A DNA stretch of 64,000 nucleotides, taken from positions 1-64,000 of the forward strand of contig CAZQXD010000007.1 in assembly GCA_964597315.1 (NCBI GenBank), read 5' to 3'. A program made the translations under genes and the position numbers. The notes under the pieces were generated by a model that had not been told where the DNA came from, ran no database searches, and saw nothing but the letters and a program-made list of their open reading frames with translations. This document shows, piece after piece, positions 19,228 to 28,252 of this stretch (within the stretch, counting starts at the first letter, position 1; the number at the start of each line of letters is the position of its first letter). This stretch comes from CAZQXD01 sp964597315. GTDB taxonomy: Bacteria > Pseudomonadota > Gammaproteobacteria > Competibacterales > Competibacteraceae.

Positions 19228-19854
19228 TCAGCCGCCGTTGGCCATTGGAGAAGGCTGACCGCCTTGGAAGGGAGGAGCGCAAAACCGCACCGCATCCACC
19301 GGCACCCGTCGGCCCGGACCGGCTGGGGCGAAGTCTCGGGGGAATTCCACGTAGTCGCCATCGTGAAGATCAAATTCGCCCAATTCCACCCAGACCCCGG
19401 CGCGGCGGCGGCCATCCAGCACCCGCCAGGTGGCGCCGTCCCGGTGATGGACGATCACTGCGAAGGTGCTTACCGTGCCCGGCGGATGGCGGGGATAGCG
19501 CACCGCGACCCGGTAGCGCCCGGGTCGGTCACCCAGATCCGGGGCGAAGGTGACAAAGCCGGGATGACCGGGAGCGGCCTCGGCATAGGCATGATGGGGA
19601 CCAATATGGTCATCCCCCCAGTCGGCCCCGGTGACCTGCCAGCGGAAAAACTCCACGGCGAAGTCCTCGGCGTCGTCCACCACGATGGCTCCCGAAGAAG
19701 CGTCCGAAGTTGGGGAGCAGTCCGGCGCTCCGACGGCGGGGGGATGCGCTACGATGAAAACCCCTAGGCCCAGCAGCAAGCCCCCGATACGCTTTGCAAA
19801 GGCCCTGAAATACCCCCTAGAACCGCCAAGCGATGTGCTATTCGAACCGTCCAT
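19228..19854 (-). CDS. Exported golvesin-C-like beta-sandwich protein
   Basis: 208 residues. A hydrophobic segment at about 22-43 (IGGLLLGLGVFIVAHPPAVGA) looks like a signal peptide. The rest resembles golvesin C-terminal/Xly carbohydrate-binding-like domains: GRYRVAVRYPRH, a VIVHHRDG turn, WVELGEFDLHDGDYVEF and the closing VPVDAVRFC. Such domains bind polysaccharide or peptidoglycan, but the ligand here is inferred only from the fold. It lies upstream of the C39 peptidase on the same strand and is probably the first gene of a three-gene envelope operon. Confidence 0.65.
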   Translation of the reverse strand: MDGSNSTSLGGSRGYFRAFAKRIGGLLLGLGVFIVAHPPAVGAPDCSPTSDASSGAIVVDDAEDFAVEFFRWQVTGADWGDDHIGPHHAYAEAAPGHPGFVTFAPDLGDRPGRYRVAVRYPRHPPGTVSTFAVIVHHRDGATWRVLDGRRRAGVWVELGEFDLHDGDYVEFPRDFAPAGPGRRVPVDAVRFCAPPFQGGQPSPMANGG

Positions 19855-19952
19855 GGTGCCGTTCCTTTACGATAGGCGCGCTCTTGCCTCTCGGTAAGCG
19901 TAGACCACTTGCGGCGCGTCCCGGGCCAGCGGCGACCACCCCAAGGTCCGGG

Positions 19953-22397
19953 TCAGTGCAGTTCCAGCCGCCGTCCGGCCCTGAGCAGCTCTCCGAATTC
20001 CTCCGCCGGCAAGGGCCGACTGAAGAAAAACCCTTGCATCTCGTCGCAGCACTGACGGCGCAGAAACGCCAGTTGCGGGGCGGTTTCCACACCCTCGGCG
20101 ATGACCTTGAGGCGCAGGCTGCGCGCCAGGGCGATGATGGCCCGGACGATCTCCGCGTCGCTGGAGTTGCTGTCCACGTCCCGCACGAAGCTGCGGTCGA
20201 TCTTCAGCTTGTCCAGGGGGAAGCGTTTGAGGTAGCTGAGGCTGGAATAGCCGGTGCCGAAGTCGTCGATGGCGCAGTGCAGACCCATGTTCTTTAGGCC
20301 CTGGAGGGTAACCACGGCCCGGCCGGCGTCCTTCATGATGGCCCCCTCGGTGAGTTCCAGTTCCAGATAATGGGGGTCCAGACCGCACTCCCGCAGCACC
20401 CGCACTACGGTGTCCTGCAAGTCCTGGCGTTGCAGGTGCAAGGCGGACAGATTGACCGCTAGGGTGATGGCTGGCAAGCCCTGATCTTGCCAGCGGCGAT
20501 TTTGGGTACAGGCTTCGTTCAGCACCCATTCTCCCAAGGGAATAATCAGGCCGGTGTCCTCGGCCAGGGGAATAAAGCGGGCCGGAGAGATGGTGCCCAG
20601 CTCCGGGTCTTGCCAGCGCAACAGGGCCTCGGCGCCGATGATGGCGCCGCTGGTGATGTCCACCTGGGGCTGGTAATGGAGGGCGAAGCTGCCCCGCTCC
20701 ACCGCTCGGCGCAGATTGTTTTCCAGGGTCAGCCGCTCCAAGGCGGCGGCGTTCATTTCGGGGGTGAAAAACCGATAACCGCCCCGGGCCGAGGTCTTGG
20801 CATGAAAGACGGCGGCGTCAGCGTTGCGGACCAGGGCCTGGGGGTTGGCGTCGTCCTGGGGCCAGAGACTGATGCCGATACTGGGGGTGATGCTGAATTC
20901 AAAACCGTCGATGGCGTAGGGCTGGGACAGCCCTTTCTGGATAGCTTCGGCGGCATGGGCGGCATCCCCTACTTCGCGAACGCCGGTGACCACTACCGCG
21001 AATTCGTCGCTGCCCAGCCGACTGACCGTATCCCCGGCGCGCGCCCAGGCCCGAAGCCGTTGGGCCACCTCTCGTAGCAAGGCGTCCCCCACGCCATGGC
21101 CTAGGGAATCGTTGATGTTCTTGAAGCGGTCCAGGTCCAGGCACACGAGCGCCACGGACACGGACTGCTTCCGGGCTGCGGCGCAGGCTTGCTCCAGGCG
21201 GTCCATCAGCAAAACCCGGTTAGGCAGGCCGGTGAGAACGTCATGATTGGATAAAAACTGGATTCGCGCCTCGGCTTCCTTGCGTTCGCTGATATCGGCG
21301 AAAATGCCCACATAATGGCTAGGCTCACACCGACCTCGCCCCTCCCGAACCGCGCTCAGGGACAGCCAGACCGGCCTTGGGTCGCCTTTCTTGCGCCACT
21401 GATACACTTCTCCCTGCCAATGGCCGATATCCCGTAACTGTCCACGCACCTCCTCGCCCTGCCTGTCGAGGGCCTGGGGAATCTTTCCGACCGCTTCTGT
21501 GGCGCTGTAGCCGGTGATATCCGTATAGGCCCGGTTCACAATCATAATCCGGAAGGCGTCGTCGGTAATGTATATGGCCTCGCCGCTGCTCTCGAATACC
21601 CTGGCCCACAGCTTGAGTTTCTCCTCCGCCTTCAGGCGGCGCTCTTCTTGGCGGTAGTTTTCCAGGGCGAAGGCAAGATTCCGAGTCATCTGCTGGACGA
21701 GATCAATCATTTCCTGGTCGAAGAAATTCGGTTCCCCGGCGTACACCGCCAGCACCGCCTCGGTTTTCCCTTCCACTTTGAGATTGAAAGCGCCGGCAGA
21801 GCGGATACCGAACTGCCGCGCCATGCTCCGCCAGTGGCTCAGGTCCGGGTCGGCCAAATAATCGTTGACGATATGGCTACCACCCTTGCGGTAGGCTTTG
21901 CCCGTCGGTCCCATGCCCTCAAGGGTGGCTTGGTCCACCGATATACTGATGGTGTTGAGCATTTCCGCCACGGGACCGCTGGTGGCAACCGGATTGACCC
22001 GTTGGCTGGCGGCGTCCACCTGGCCGATCCAAGCCATGATAAATCCGCCGTGATAGGTCAGGATATGGCAGACCTCCCGAAACAGCGTATCGGGGTCGTG
22101 AAGATGGATGATGGCGTGGTTGGTGCGGCTCAGGGCCGAGTAGAGATCACGCATCTGCGGCAAGCGGTGCTGGGCGGCCTGCTCGTGAGGGGTAACCGAT
22201 AATGCGTTGCGAAACCATAGGGCCAGCAAGGGCACGGCGCTTGCCAGCACCAGCAGCAATATGGCTATCCACCAGCCCTGCCCCCCTTCCCGGCTGACGT
22301 TCCATGGCGCCAACAATCGGTCAGTGAGCCAGACACACCCCCCCACTGCCATCAGTAGCAGCCCGCCAATCCCTAGCGCTCTTGAATTGAGCACCAT
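19953..22397 (-). CDS. Membrane GAF-PAS-GGDEF-EAL cyclic-di-GMP signalling protein
   Basis: 814 residues. Two membrane helices lie within about 8-65. A GAF domain spans about 105-250 (FREVCHILTYHGGFIMAWIG), then a PAS domain about 265-375 (VFESSGEAIYITDDAFRIMI), then a GGDEF domain about 385-545 and an EAL domain about 560-805. The cyclase signature reads RLGSDEF, with Ser in place of the second Gly. The EAL domain keeps EALLRW, DDFGTGYSSL and KIDRSFV, so it should be an active phosphodiesterase. It probably senses a small ligand in GAF or PAS and sets c-di-GMP levels. It stands as a single gene between the envelope operon and a 240-bp gap with no visible gene. Confidence 0.95.
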   Translation of the reverse strand: MVLNSRALGIGGLLLMAVGGCVWLTDRLLAPWNVSREGGQGWWIAILLLVLASAVPLLALWFRNALSVTPHEQAAQHRLPQMRDLYSALSRTNHAIIHLHDPDTLFREVCHILTYHGGFIMAWIGQVDAASQRVNPVATSGPVAEMLNTISISVDQATLEGMGPTGKAYRKGGSHIVNDYLADPDLSHWRSMARQFGIRSAGAFNLKVEGKTEAVLAVYAGEPNFFDQEMIDLVQQMTRNLAFALENYRQEERRLKAEEKLKLWARVFESSGEAIYITDDAFRIMIVNRAYTDITGYSATEAVGKIPQALDRQGEEVRGQLRDIGHWQGEVYQWRKKGDPRPVWLSLSAVREGRGRCEPSHYVGIFADISERKEAEARIQFLSNHDVLTGLPNRVLLMDRLEQACAAARKQSVSVALVCLDLDRFKNINDSLGHGVGDALLREVAQRLRAWARAGDTVSRLGSDEFAVVVTGVREVGDAAHAAEAIQKGLSQPYAIDGFEFSITPSIGISLWPQDDANPQALVRNADAAVFHAKTSARGGYRFFTPEMNAAALERLTLENNLRRAVERGSFALHYQPQVDITSGAIIGAEALLRWQDPELGTISPARFIPLAEDTGLIIPLGEWVLNEACTQNRRWQDQGLPAITLAVNLSALHLQRQDLQDTVVRVLRECGLDPHYLELELTEGAIMKDAGRAVVTLQGLKNMGLHCAIDDFGTGYSSLSYLKRFPLDKLKIDRSFVRDVDSNSSDAEIVRAIIALARSLRLKVIAEGVETAPQLAFLRRQCCDEMQGFFFSRPLPAEEFGELLRAGRRLELH

Positions 22398-22639
22398 TTG
22401 CTTCTCCGCCAGATGTTAATCCGGCATTGTTATTGTCCTAGCCAGGTGTGCGCTGGAACACCCGAGAATACCGATAATCATAAACCACCCATGGCGCACT
22501 CGATGCATGGCACGAAACTTCACATTGGCATCCTCCCCGGCCTAAAGACCGGTAATGCTCACGGCGCTCATCCCAGCGCCGCGCCGGAATGGATCGCTTC
22601 AGCCTAGGCGGCCCCACGGGTTACCGCCGCAGATGGGGT

Positions 22640-22990
22640 TTATTTTTTTTCTTTTTTGTCCTTAATGCGGGCTTTGTCGATTTTGCTGTCCTTGCCGGGT
22701 TTGCTCTCGGATTTATCATCGGCCTTGGGCCAAGAATAAAGCGAGCCGCTCTGGGTGAAACCGGCCTGCTTGAGAATCTTTTCCATCAATTGGCGCTGCT
22801 GGCTTTCAGTGGTCCACCACGCCTTCACCGCGTCCACATCCACCCGATCGCCATTGCTGCGCAATTGCCCACTGATCTCGTACCAGATACTTCCTAAAGG
22901 CGTGTATTTATGCTCTTTATCTTCCTTGCGCAACACCTTTCTCGCCGCTTCGTGCGCTGCCTTCCAAGCCTGTTTATTCGCTCTGTTCAT
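22640..22990 (-). CDS. Hypothetical small soluble protein with lysine-rich tail
   Basis: 116 residues, not recognised. The N-terminal 80 residues look folded (WKAAHEAARKVLRKED, SIWYEISGQL, AVKAWWTTES, LMEKILKQAGF). The last 25 residues are almost all Lys, Asp and Ser (KPGKDSKIDKARIKDKKEKK) and probably disordered. The AGGTG ribosome site overlaps the stop of a tiny upstream ORF. The gene is real by its ribosome site and codon use, but no function can be assigned. Confidence 0.65.
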   Translation of the reverse strand: MNRANKQAWKAAHEAARKVLRKEDKEHKYTPLGSIWYEISGQLRSNGDRVDVDAVKAWWTTESQQRQLMEKILKQAGFTQSGSLYSWPKADDKSESKPGKDSKIDKARIKDKKEKK

Positions 22991-22993
22991 GGA

Positions 22994-23134
22994 TCACCTT
23001 TTGGGTATTTTCGGCCTGAGAAAATCGTGTTTAATAACGGCACGGCGCGTCTGCGCCAGCCAATACCGTATCAGGCATACCACCATAGCTCCGGCAAACA
23101 GACCTAGCCACGAACTCTCCAGCGCGGCAACCAA
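22994..23134 (-). CDS. Candidate 46-residue single-pass membrane protein
   Basis: A short ORF with a TTG start at 23134 and a single hydrophobic helix (WLGLFAGAMVVCLIRYWLA) followed by a basic tail (QTRRAVIKHDFLRPKIPKR). Its TGA stop lies 3 nt before the ATG of the next gene, and AGGTG around that stop can serve the next gene, a layout typical of translational coupling. No ribosome site is visible for the TTG itself, so the start is uncertain. Confidence 0.4.
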   Translation of the reverse strand: MVAALESSWLGLFAGAMVVCLIRYWLAQTRRAVIKHDFLRPKIPKR

Positions 23135-23155
23135 AGACCGTGGGTCCGGCGCCCC

Positions 23156-24061
23156 TCACCGGGGCGAAGTCCTTGAGGTGGACGAACCGGATTGCTCGGG
23201 CAGGGGGATAAACTCTGTCTCCCCCGGCACCTTGGGAAACCGATTCGCCGCCCAATCCGCCTTGGCCGCCTCGATGCGCTCCTGGGAGCTGTGGACAAAG
23301 TTCCACCAGATATGCCGCGTCCCGTCCAGGGGTTCGCCTCCCAACATCATTAGCCGAGCCGGTCCCCTGGCGCGAATGTCCGCCTCGCCGCCGGGGGCCA
23401 GCACCGCCATCTGCCCGGTTTCCAGGAGTTGGCCATCCAGCTCCGCCGCCCCCTCGGCCATGTACACGGCCCGTTCCTGGTGTTCGTCATCTAGCACCAA
23501 GCCACCGTCCGCCGACAAACAGGCATCCATATAGAACATCTTCGAAAATACCGCCACCGGCGCCTCCCGGCCCATGGCCGTACCGGCGATCAGCCGGAGC
23601 TGCGCGCCGGGCAGTTCCAGCACGGGCAGAGTAGCGGCGGGGTAGTGGTGGAAAGCCGGGGTGGTTTCCTCCACGGCCTGGGGCAGCGCCACCCAGGATT
23701 GGATGCCATGAATCCGGTGACCCTTGGCCCGTAGTTCCGGGCCGGTGCGCTCGGAATGAACGATGCCCTGGCCGGCGGTCATCCAGTTCACGGCGCCAGG
23801 GCGGATGGTCTGAACGCAGCCCAGGCTGTCCCGGTGGACAATCTCCCCTTCGAACAAATACGTGACCGTGGCCAGGCCGATATGGGGATGGGGGCGCACG
23901 TCGATACCCTGCCCTGGCTGGAAATCCACCGGTCCCAAATGATCAAAAAATACAAACGGCCCCACCGAGCGCTGCGCCCGGTACGGCAGCACCCTCAAAA
24001 CCTCGAACCCCCCCAACTGGGTAGGGCGTGGCTGAATGACATGTTGAAGCTGGGCAGGCAT
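23156..24061 (-). CDS. Pirin family protein
   Basis: About 301 residues with the double-cupin fold of pirins (YhhW/YhaK-like). Signatures are clear: GPFVFFDHLGPV, the metal-ligand run DVRPHPHIGLATVTYLFEG, and MTAGQGIVHSERT. Pirins bind Fe; some oxidise quercetin, others modulate transcription. The ATG at 24061 is chosen because GAGGTG ends 6 nt upstream; the earlier in-frame GTG and ATG overlap that site. It is a single gene with a divergent EEP-family gene upstream. Confidence 0.92.
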   Translation of the reverse strand: MPAQLQHVIQPRPTQLGGFEVLRVLPYRAQRSVGPFVFFDHLGPVDFQPGQGIDVRPHPHIGLATVTYLFEGEIVHRDSLGCVQTIRPGAVNWMTAGQGIVHSERTGPELRAKGHRIHGIQSWVALPQAVEETTPAFHHYPAATLPVLELPGAQLRLIAGTAMGREAPVAVFSKMFYMDACLSADGGLVLDDEHQERAVYMAEGAAELDGQLLETGQMAVLAPGGEADIRARGPARLMMLGGEPLDGTRHIWWNFVHSSQERIEAAKADWAANRFPKVPGETEFIPLPEQSGSSTSRTSPR

Positions 24062-24144
24062 GGGCATCACCTCGCTACCGATACCCTGATAAGGGTAAGT
24101 CCCTATAGAATAGCTGTAGATTAGTTACCTGTTGATCCGATCGG

Positions 24145-25182
24145 ATGCCCACACCACCAATTATCCGCTTCGCCACCTTCAACGCCGCCCTATACCGCCC
24201 GGCTCCGGGTCGGCTGATCGCCGATTTGTCCACTCCCGCCGATCCCCAGGCCCAAGCCGTGGCCGAAACCATCCAGCGGCTGCGCCCGGATGTGCTGCTG
24301 CTCTGTGAGTTTGACCACGATCCAGCGGGCCGGGCCTTGGCTTTGTTTCAAGACAATTATCTACGTATCGGCCATCACGGGGCGGCGCCCTTGTACTATC
24401 CCCATGCCCTGGCCGCGCCCTCCAACACCGGCCTGCCTTCGGGCCTGGATTTGAACCGGGACGGGGTGGTGGGCGGTCCCGATGATGCCCTGGGGTTCGG
24501 GGCGTTTCCGGGGCAATACGCTTTTGCCGTGTTGTCCCGCTACCCCTTGGAACTGGCCCGGTCGCGGAGTTTCCGCACGCTGCTATGGCGGGATTTACCC
24601 GATGCCCGGCTACCGGATGGCTGGTATCCGCCCCTGGCCCTGGAGCGCCTGCCCCTATCGTCTAAGAACCATCTGGATTTGCCGGTGCGGCTACCGGGTG
24701 GCCGGGTCCATATCTTGGCCGCCCACCCGACGCCCCCGGCCTTCGACGGCCCGGAACGGCGCAACGCCCGGCGTAATTTCGACGAGCTTCGGCTACTGGC
24801 GGAACTGCTGTCCCCAAACCCCGGCCCGTGGCTGGTAGACGACGCCGGACAGCCCGGCGGGCTGAACCCAGAAGAACAGTTCGTCATCATGGGGGATCTG
24901 AACGCCGACCCCGCTCGGGGCGGAAGTCTGGAAGGAGCCATGGGGCAGTTGCTAGACCATCCTCGGGTGCATTGGCAGGCGGCCAAGGGCGCCCTCGCTC
25001 CCACCGGAGCAGCGGGCCGGGACACGGCGGACTGGGGGCTACGGGTGGACTATGTGCTGCCGTCCCGAGACCTGACGGTGACCGCCTCGGGGGTGTACTG
25101 GCCGCCGCCCGGAGACCCGCAAACCCGGCTGCTGGCTGGCTCGGACCACCGCTTGGTGTGGGTGGACGTGGCCATGCCCTAG
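24145..25182 (+). CDS. Endonuclease/exonuclease/phosphatase family protein with an EF-hand-like loop
   Basis: 345 residues with the EEP core: FATFNAALY, PDVLLLCEFD, VIMGDLNADP and the terminal SDHRLVWVDV catalytic His. Between strands it carries LDLNRDGVVGGPDDALGF, which has the D-x-N-x-D-G spacing of an EF-hand/dockerin-type calcium loop. There is no signal peptide. Similar proteins act on phosphodiesters, but the substrate is unknown. The 3' end overlaps the convergent VOC gene by 4 nt. Confidence 0.88.
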   Translation: MPTPPIIRFATFNAALYRPAPGRLIADLSTPADPQAQAVAETIQRLRPDVLLLCEFDHDPAGRALALFQDNYLRIGHHGAAPLYYPHALAAPSNTGLPSGLDLNRDGVVGGPDDALGFGAFPGQYAFAVLSRYPLELARSRSFRTLLWRDLPDARLPDGWYPPLALERLPLSSKNHLDLPVRLPGGRVHILAAHPTPPAFDGPERRNARRNFDELRLLAELLSPNPGPWLVDDAGQPGGLNPEEQFVIMGDLNADPARGGSLEGAMGQLLDHPRVHWQAAKGALAPTGAAGRDTADWGLRVDYVLPSRDLTVTASGVYWPPPGDPQTRLLAGSDHRLVWVDVAMP

Positions 25183-25538
25183 CGTGTTGAAGGCCCCTGG
25201 AACAGCCCGATGAGGTTCCCATCCGGGTCCAGCACTTGAGCATATTCGCCGTAGTCCGCGATCTCCACGCGAGCGGTCCGTATCCGCCCCCCCAGGGCTT
25301 CGGCGCGGGCCAGGGTGGCGTCTAGGTCCGCTACCTGGACATAGACCATGGGCGAGTATCCAGGGCTGACGTCGGCCGCTTCCATGAGGCCCACGCAGAC
25401 GCCCCGTTCCGGGGTGTAGAGCCGGTAATGGCGGCTAAAGACCTGGAAACGCCAGCCGAATAGCCCCGACAGAAAGGCCACCGCCCGGTCCAGATCGGTG
25501 ACTACCCATTCCACATGAGACACCAACGGCCTGTCCAT
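25179..25538 (-). CDS. VOC-superfamily (glyoxalase/bleomycin resistance-like) protein
   Basis: 119 residues made of two beta-alpha-beta-beta-beta units. It begins with SHVEWVVTDLDRAVAFLSGLFGW, typical of the family, and ends with the YAQVLDPDGNLIGLFQG strand. Only some metal ligands are evident (the first His in SHVEW, the first unit), so the reaction cannot be assigned. It lies 2 nt from the quinone-reductase-like gene on the same strand and is probably co-transcribed with it. Confidence 0.88.
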   Translation of the reverse strand: MDRPLVSHVEWVVTDLDRAVAFLSGLFGWRFQVFSRHYRLYTPERGVCVGLMEAADVSPGYSPMVYVQVADLDATLARAEALGGRIRTARVEIADYGEYAQVLDPDGNLIGLFQGPSTR

Positions 25539-25540
25539 GC

Positions 25541-26119
25541 TCAGAATGTCATGGCTAGGGCGCGGACTTCATCGAGCATGGCCGAGCGCGCTTCCCGGGA
25601 CACGGATGTCACCTGATAAAAGGCTTTATGCACGATGTTCTGCACCCCACAATAGCTCAGGGTGCCGTCGGTCATGGGCCGGATGATAATGTCCTGCCAA
25701 TTATTACGGCGATAGGTGGCCTCATCCCCTCCCAGGGTAGTGATGACCAGGGCCTTCTCGTGACCGAGCAGCCCTTTCATGCCCTCGGCTGTAAAATCAA
25801 ATGCGAAACCCCGCACGAACACCCGGTCGATCCAGCCCTTGAGAATGGCCGGCTGTTCAAACCACCAGATGGGATAAATGAACACCAGGCCCTGAGCCCA
25901 GGCCATGTCCGCCTGCTCCCGGCGGATATCCTCGGGAATGTCCCGCTTGGCCAGCCGCCCGAGATCTTGGGCATCCAGAATGGTCTTGAAGCCCATACGG
26001 TACAAATCCTTGATCCGGGTCGTGTGGCCCCGTTCCCGCAAGGCCACGTCCACGGTCTCCAGGATGGCGTTATTGAAGCTGCGGGGGTTGGGGTGGGCAT
26101 AGACGATCAAGACATTCAT
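25541..26119 (-). CDS. NAD(P)H-dependent flavodoxin-fold oxidoreductase
   Basis: 192 residues of the NQO1/MdaB/KefF-like family: VLIVYAHPNPRSFNNA phosphate-binding start, GLVFIYPIWWFEQPAILKGW flavin loop, and TLGGDEATY. Such FMN/FAD enzymes reduce quinones by two electrons. It lies just upstream of the VOC protein on the same strand. The 291 bp upstream hold no convincing gene. Confidence 0.92.
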   Translation of the reverse strand: MNVLIVYAHPNPRSFNNAILETVDVALRERGHTTRIKDLYRMGFKTILDAQDLGRLAKRDIPEDIRREQADMAWAQGLVFIYPIWWFEQPAILKGWIDRVFVRGFAFDFTAEGMKGLLGHEKALVITTLGGDEATYRRNNWQDIIIRPMTDGTLSYCGVQNIVHKAFYQVTSVSREARSAMLDEVRALAMTF

Positions 26120-26410
26120 GGAGTCGGTTCCCGTTGCACTATCGGCGCCGGATAGGGATTGTCCGGCGAATCGGCTCCCGGCCTCACAAGCTTAGGATAC
26201 TCGGGCCGCCCGGAACCGGGACGAAGCGCCGGAGCGGGCAACTTTTGGAGGCGAATGGGATCAAAAGCGTTTCACAATCATTCACGTCGGTCCAGACTCA
26301 GTATCGTTTATACTCCACGCATCTGATCGACCCAACGACGCTCAATTTACCCAGGCCGCACGCAACCTGGACGCCCCGGCCCGAACAGGATGTCTCGGAC
26401 CGGGGCTTTT

Positions 26411-27355
26411 CTATCCCTGCAAGGCATTCAAAAAGCGATCCGCTTTTTGATAGCCCAAGGCCATTAAGCCGCTCAGAAAATTAGGCTCCCGGTCCAGCTT
26501 GGAAGCATAGTCCAGGTCCAGGTCCAGGCAAATTTCCCGTAATTCAATCATTTTCAGATGCTCGTCCTGCAAGGCCCCACTCTCCAGTAGTGCGTTGATC
26601 TTGCGGATAAAGCGTTTCTCCTGTTCCAGGGACAGATTGCCCGACAATTCATTGCGCCGGTCGAGAATGGTCTCCACCGAGCGCGGCTCCTGGGCCACCT
26701 TTTCAGGATTGATGCGGATAATCCAGATTTCGTCGGGTTTAGCTTCCGCGAGGTTTTTCAGCGGCGGGTTCTGAGAGAACAAGCCATCCCAATACAGGCC
26801 CGGTTGCCCGGGCACCGTGACCGCCCGGAACAGGTTGGGAATGGCCGCCGAGGCCATGATCGCCTCCACCGTCACCTCGGCGTCTCGAAACACCGTAAAC
26901 GCCCCGGACAGTATTTCCACCGCCCCCACATAGAGGCGCGGGCTGTCGGGGGTGAGAAATTCACCGATATTACCGAAATCCACATGGCGCTCCAGCAGCG
27001 CCTGAAACTGGGTCTGGCCGATATTGGGCAGATCATAAGGGCTGACCTCTGGCAGGGCCACCCGGCCCCGTAACCGGGTCGCGTTGACCACGGCGTTGTT
27101 GAGTAGCCAATCCCAGGGGGTGTTGGCGGCGTTGTCGTCCCAAAAGTCTTGCAGGAGCTTTATGGACAGCGCCCGATCATTGCGGATCAATCCGTACCAG
27201 GCCAACAGGGCGCATATGGCCCCGCCGGAGGCGCCGCTCAGGGCGACCACGGGGAGATCATCCCCCAGCAGCCGACGCAGCACCCCGGCGGTAAAGGCGG
27301 TGTGGCTGCCGCCGCCCTGGCAGGCGATGGCGATACGCTTGGTGTGTAAGTCCAT
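26411..27355 (-). CDS. Patatin-like phospholipase
   Basis: 314 residues. It has the glycine-rich oxyanion loop ACQGGGSHTAFTAGVL, the nucleophile elbow GASGG (Ser near residue 42) and the dyad Asp in YWDGLF. There is no signal peptide or barrel domain, so it is a cytosolic lipid acyl hydrolase of the short bacterial type. GAGGG lies 8 nt before the ATG. It is 41 nt downstream of the FAH-family gene, on the same strand. Confidence 0.93.
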   Translation of the reverse strand: MDLHTKRIAIACQGGGSHTAFTAGVLRRLLGDDLPVVALSGASGGAICALLAWYGLIRNDRALSIKLLQDFWDDNAANTPWDWLLNNAVVNATRLRGRVALPEVSPYDLPNIGQTQFQALLERHVDFGNIGEFLTPDSPRLYVGAVEILSGAFTVFRDAEVTVEAIMASAAIPNLFRAVTVPGQPGLYWDGLFSQNPPLKNLAEAKPDEIWIIRINPEKVAQEPRSVETILDRRNELSGNLSLEQEKRFIRKINALLESGALQDEHLKMIELREICLDLDLDYASKLDREPNFLSGLMALGYQKADRFLNALQG

Positions 27356-27396
27356 GGCTAAGTCCCTCGCAAGTAATCCGTGAATAACCCGTCCTA

Positions 27397-28059
27397 TCAG
27401 CCAACAGTGGTCTCGAAACAGTGGCGTCCGGCCAGGGTCAGGGTCAGGTGATCCCCGGCGCCAAGCGGCCCCACGCCCTCGGGGGTGCCGGTCAGCACTA
27501 CGTCCCCGGGCAACAGGGTGAAGCGCCCGGAAATATAGGCAATGAGGTGGAAAATACCCATCATCATCATCCGGGTGCTGCCCTGCTGGCGAACCTGGCC
27601 GTTTACCGTTAGAGACAGGTCGGTGTCTTGGGGGTCGGCCAGTTCCTCGGGCTTTAAAAACCGTGACAAGGGGCAGGCCCCGTCGAAGGCTTTGGCCAGT
27701 TCCCAGGGTTGGCCCGCCGCCTTGAGTTGGTTTTGCAGTTCCCGGAGGGTCAGGTCCAGGGCGATGCCATAGCCGGCCACCGCCTCCCGGGCCACGTCCG
27801 GGCTGGCCCGGCGCAATTCCCGGCCAATCAGCACGGCCAGTTCCACTTCATGGTGACAGACGCCGCCCTCGGCGGGCAGCGCCAGGGGCTGGTCCAAATC
27901 CGCCAAAGCAGTGGCGGGTTTCATGAACAACACCGGGGTCGTCGGCATTGGGTTGCCCAGTTCGCGGATATGCTCCAGGTAGTTGCGTCCGATACAGACC
28001 ACCTTGCCCACGGGCAGGGGCACGGCGGAGCCGTCCAAGAATCTGTGTTGATAGGCCAT
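27397..28059 (-). CDS. Fumarylacetoacetate hydrolase family protein (YcgM-like)
   Basis: 220 residues. The FAH fold is clear: VCIGRNYLEHIRELGN, PVLFMKPATAL, the metal-binding CHHEVELAVLIG and the final GDVVLTGTPEGVGPL. Short FAH members of this length act as acylpyruvases or oxaloacetate tautomerases/decarboxylases with Mg2+. It probably shares an operon with the patatin gene downstream. Confidence 0.93.
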   Translation of the reverse strand: MAYQHRFLDGSAVPLPVGKVVCIGRNYLEHIRELGNPMPTTPVLFMKPATALADLDQPLALPAEGGVCHHEVELAVLIGRELRRASPDVAREAVAGYGIALDLTLRELQNQLKAAGQPWELAKAFDGACPLSRFLKPEELADPQDTDLSLTVNGQVRQQGSTRMMMMGIFHLIAYISGRFTLLPGDVVLTGTPEGVGPLGAGDHLTLTLAGRHCFETTVG

Positions 28060-28252
28060 GGCTGCGCCTCTATGGAATCAAAGCCGTTCATTGTCCGCTA
28101 GCCGCTCCAAGGTGGCAACGCAAGGGGATGTAAACTCGTCTCGCGATGCCGCCGATATTTGAAAATTCTGCAAATCTAGAATAGCTTGCGGGCGCTTGCG
28201 GCCCATGATTACGGCAGTCTTATTCTGGTCCGTTTTTTGCTAATATATCGAC

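Noticed and set aside
26120..26410. Possible gene in the gap between the quinone-reductase-like gene and the patatin gene
   Set aside because: No ORF with a ribosome site, codon bias or family match was found; it is treated as non-coding.
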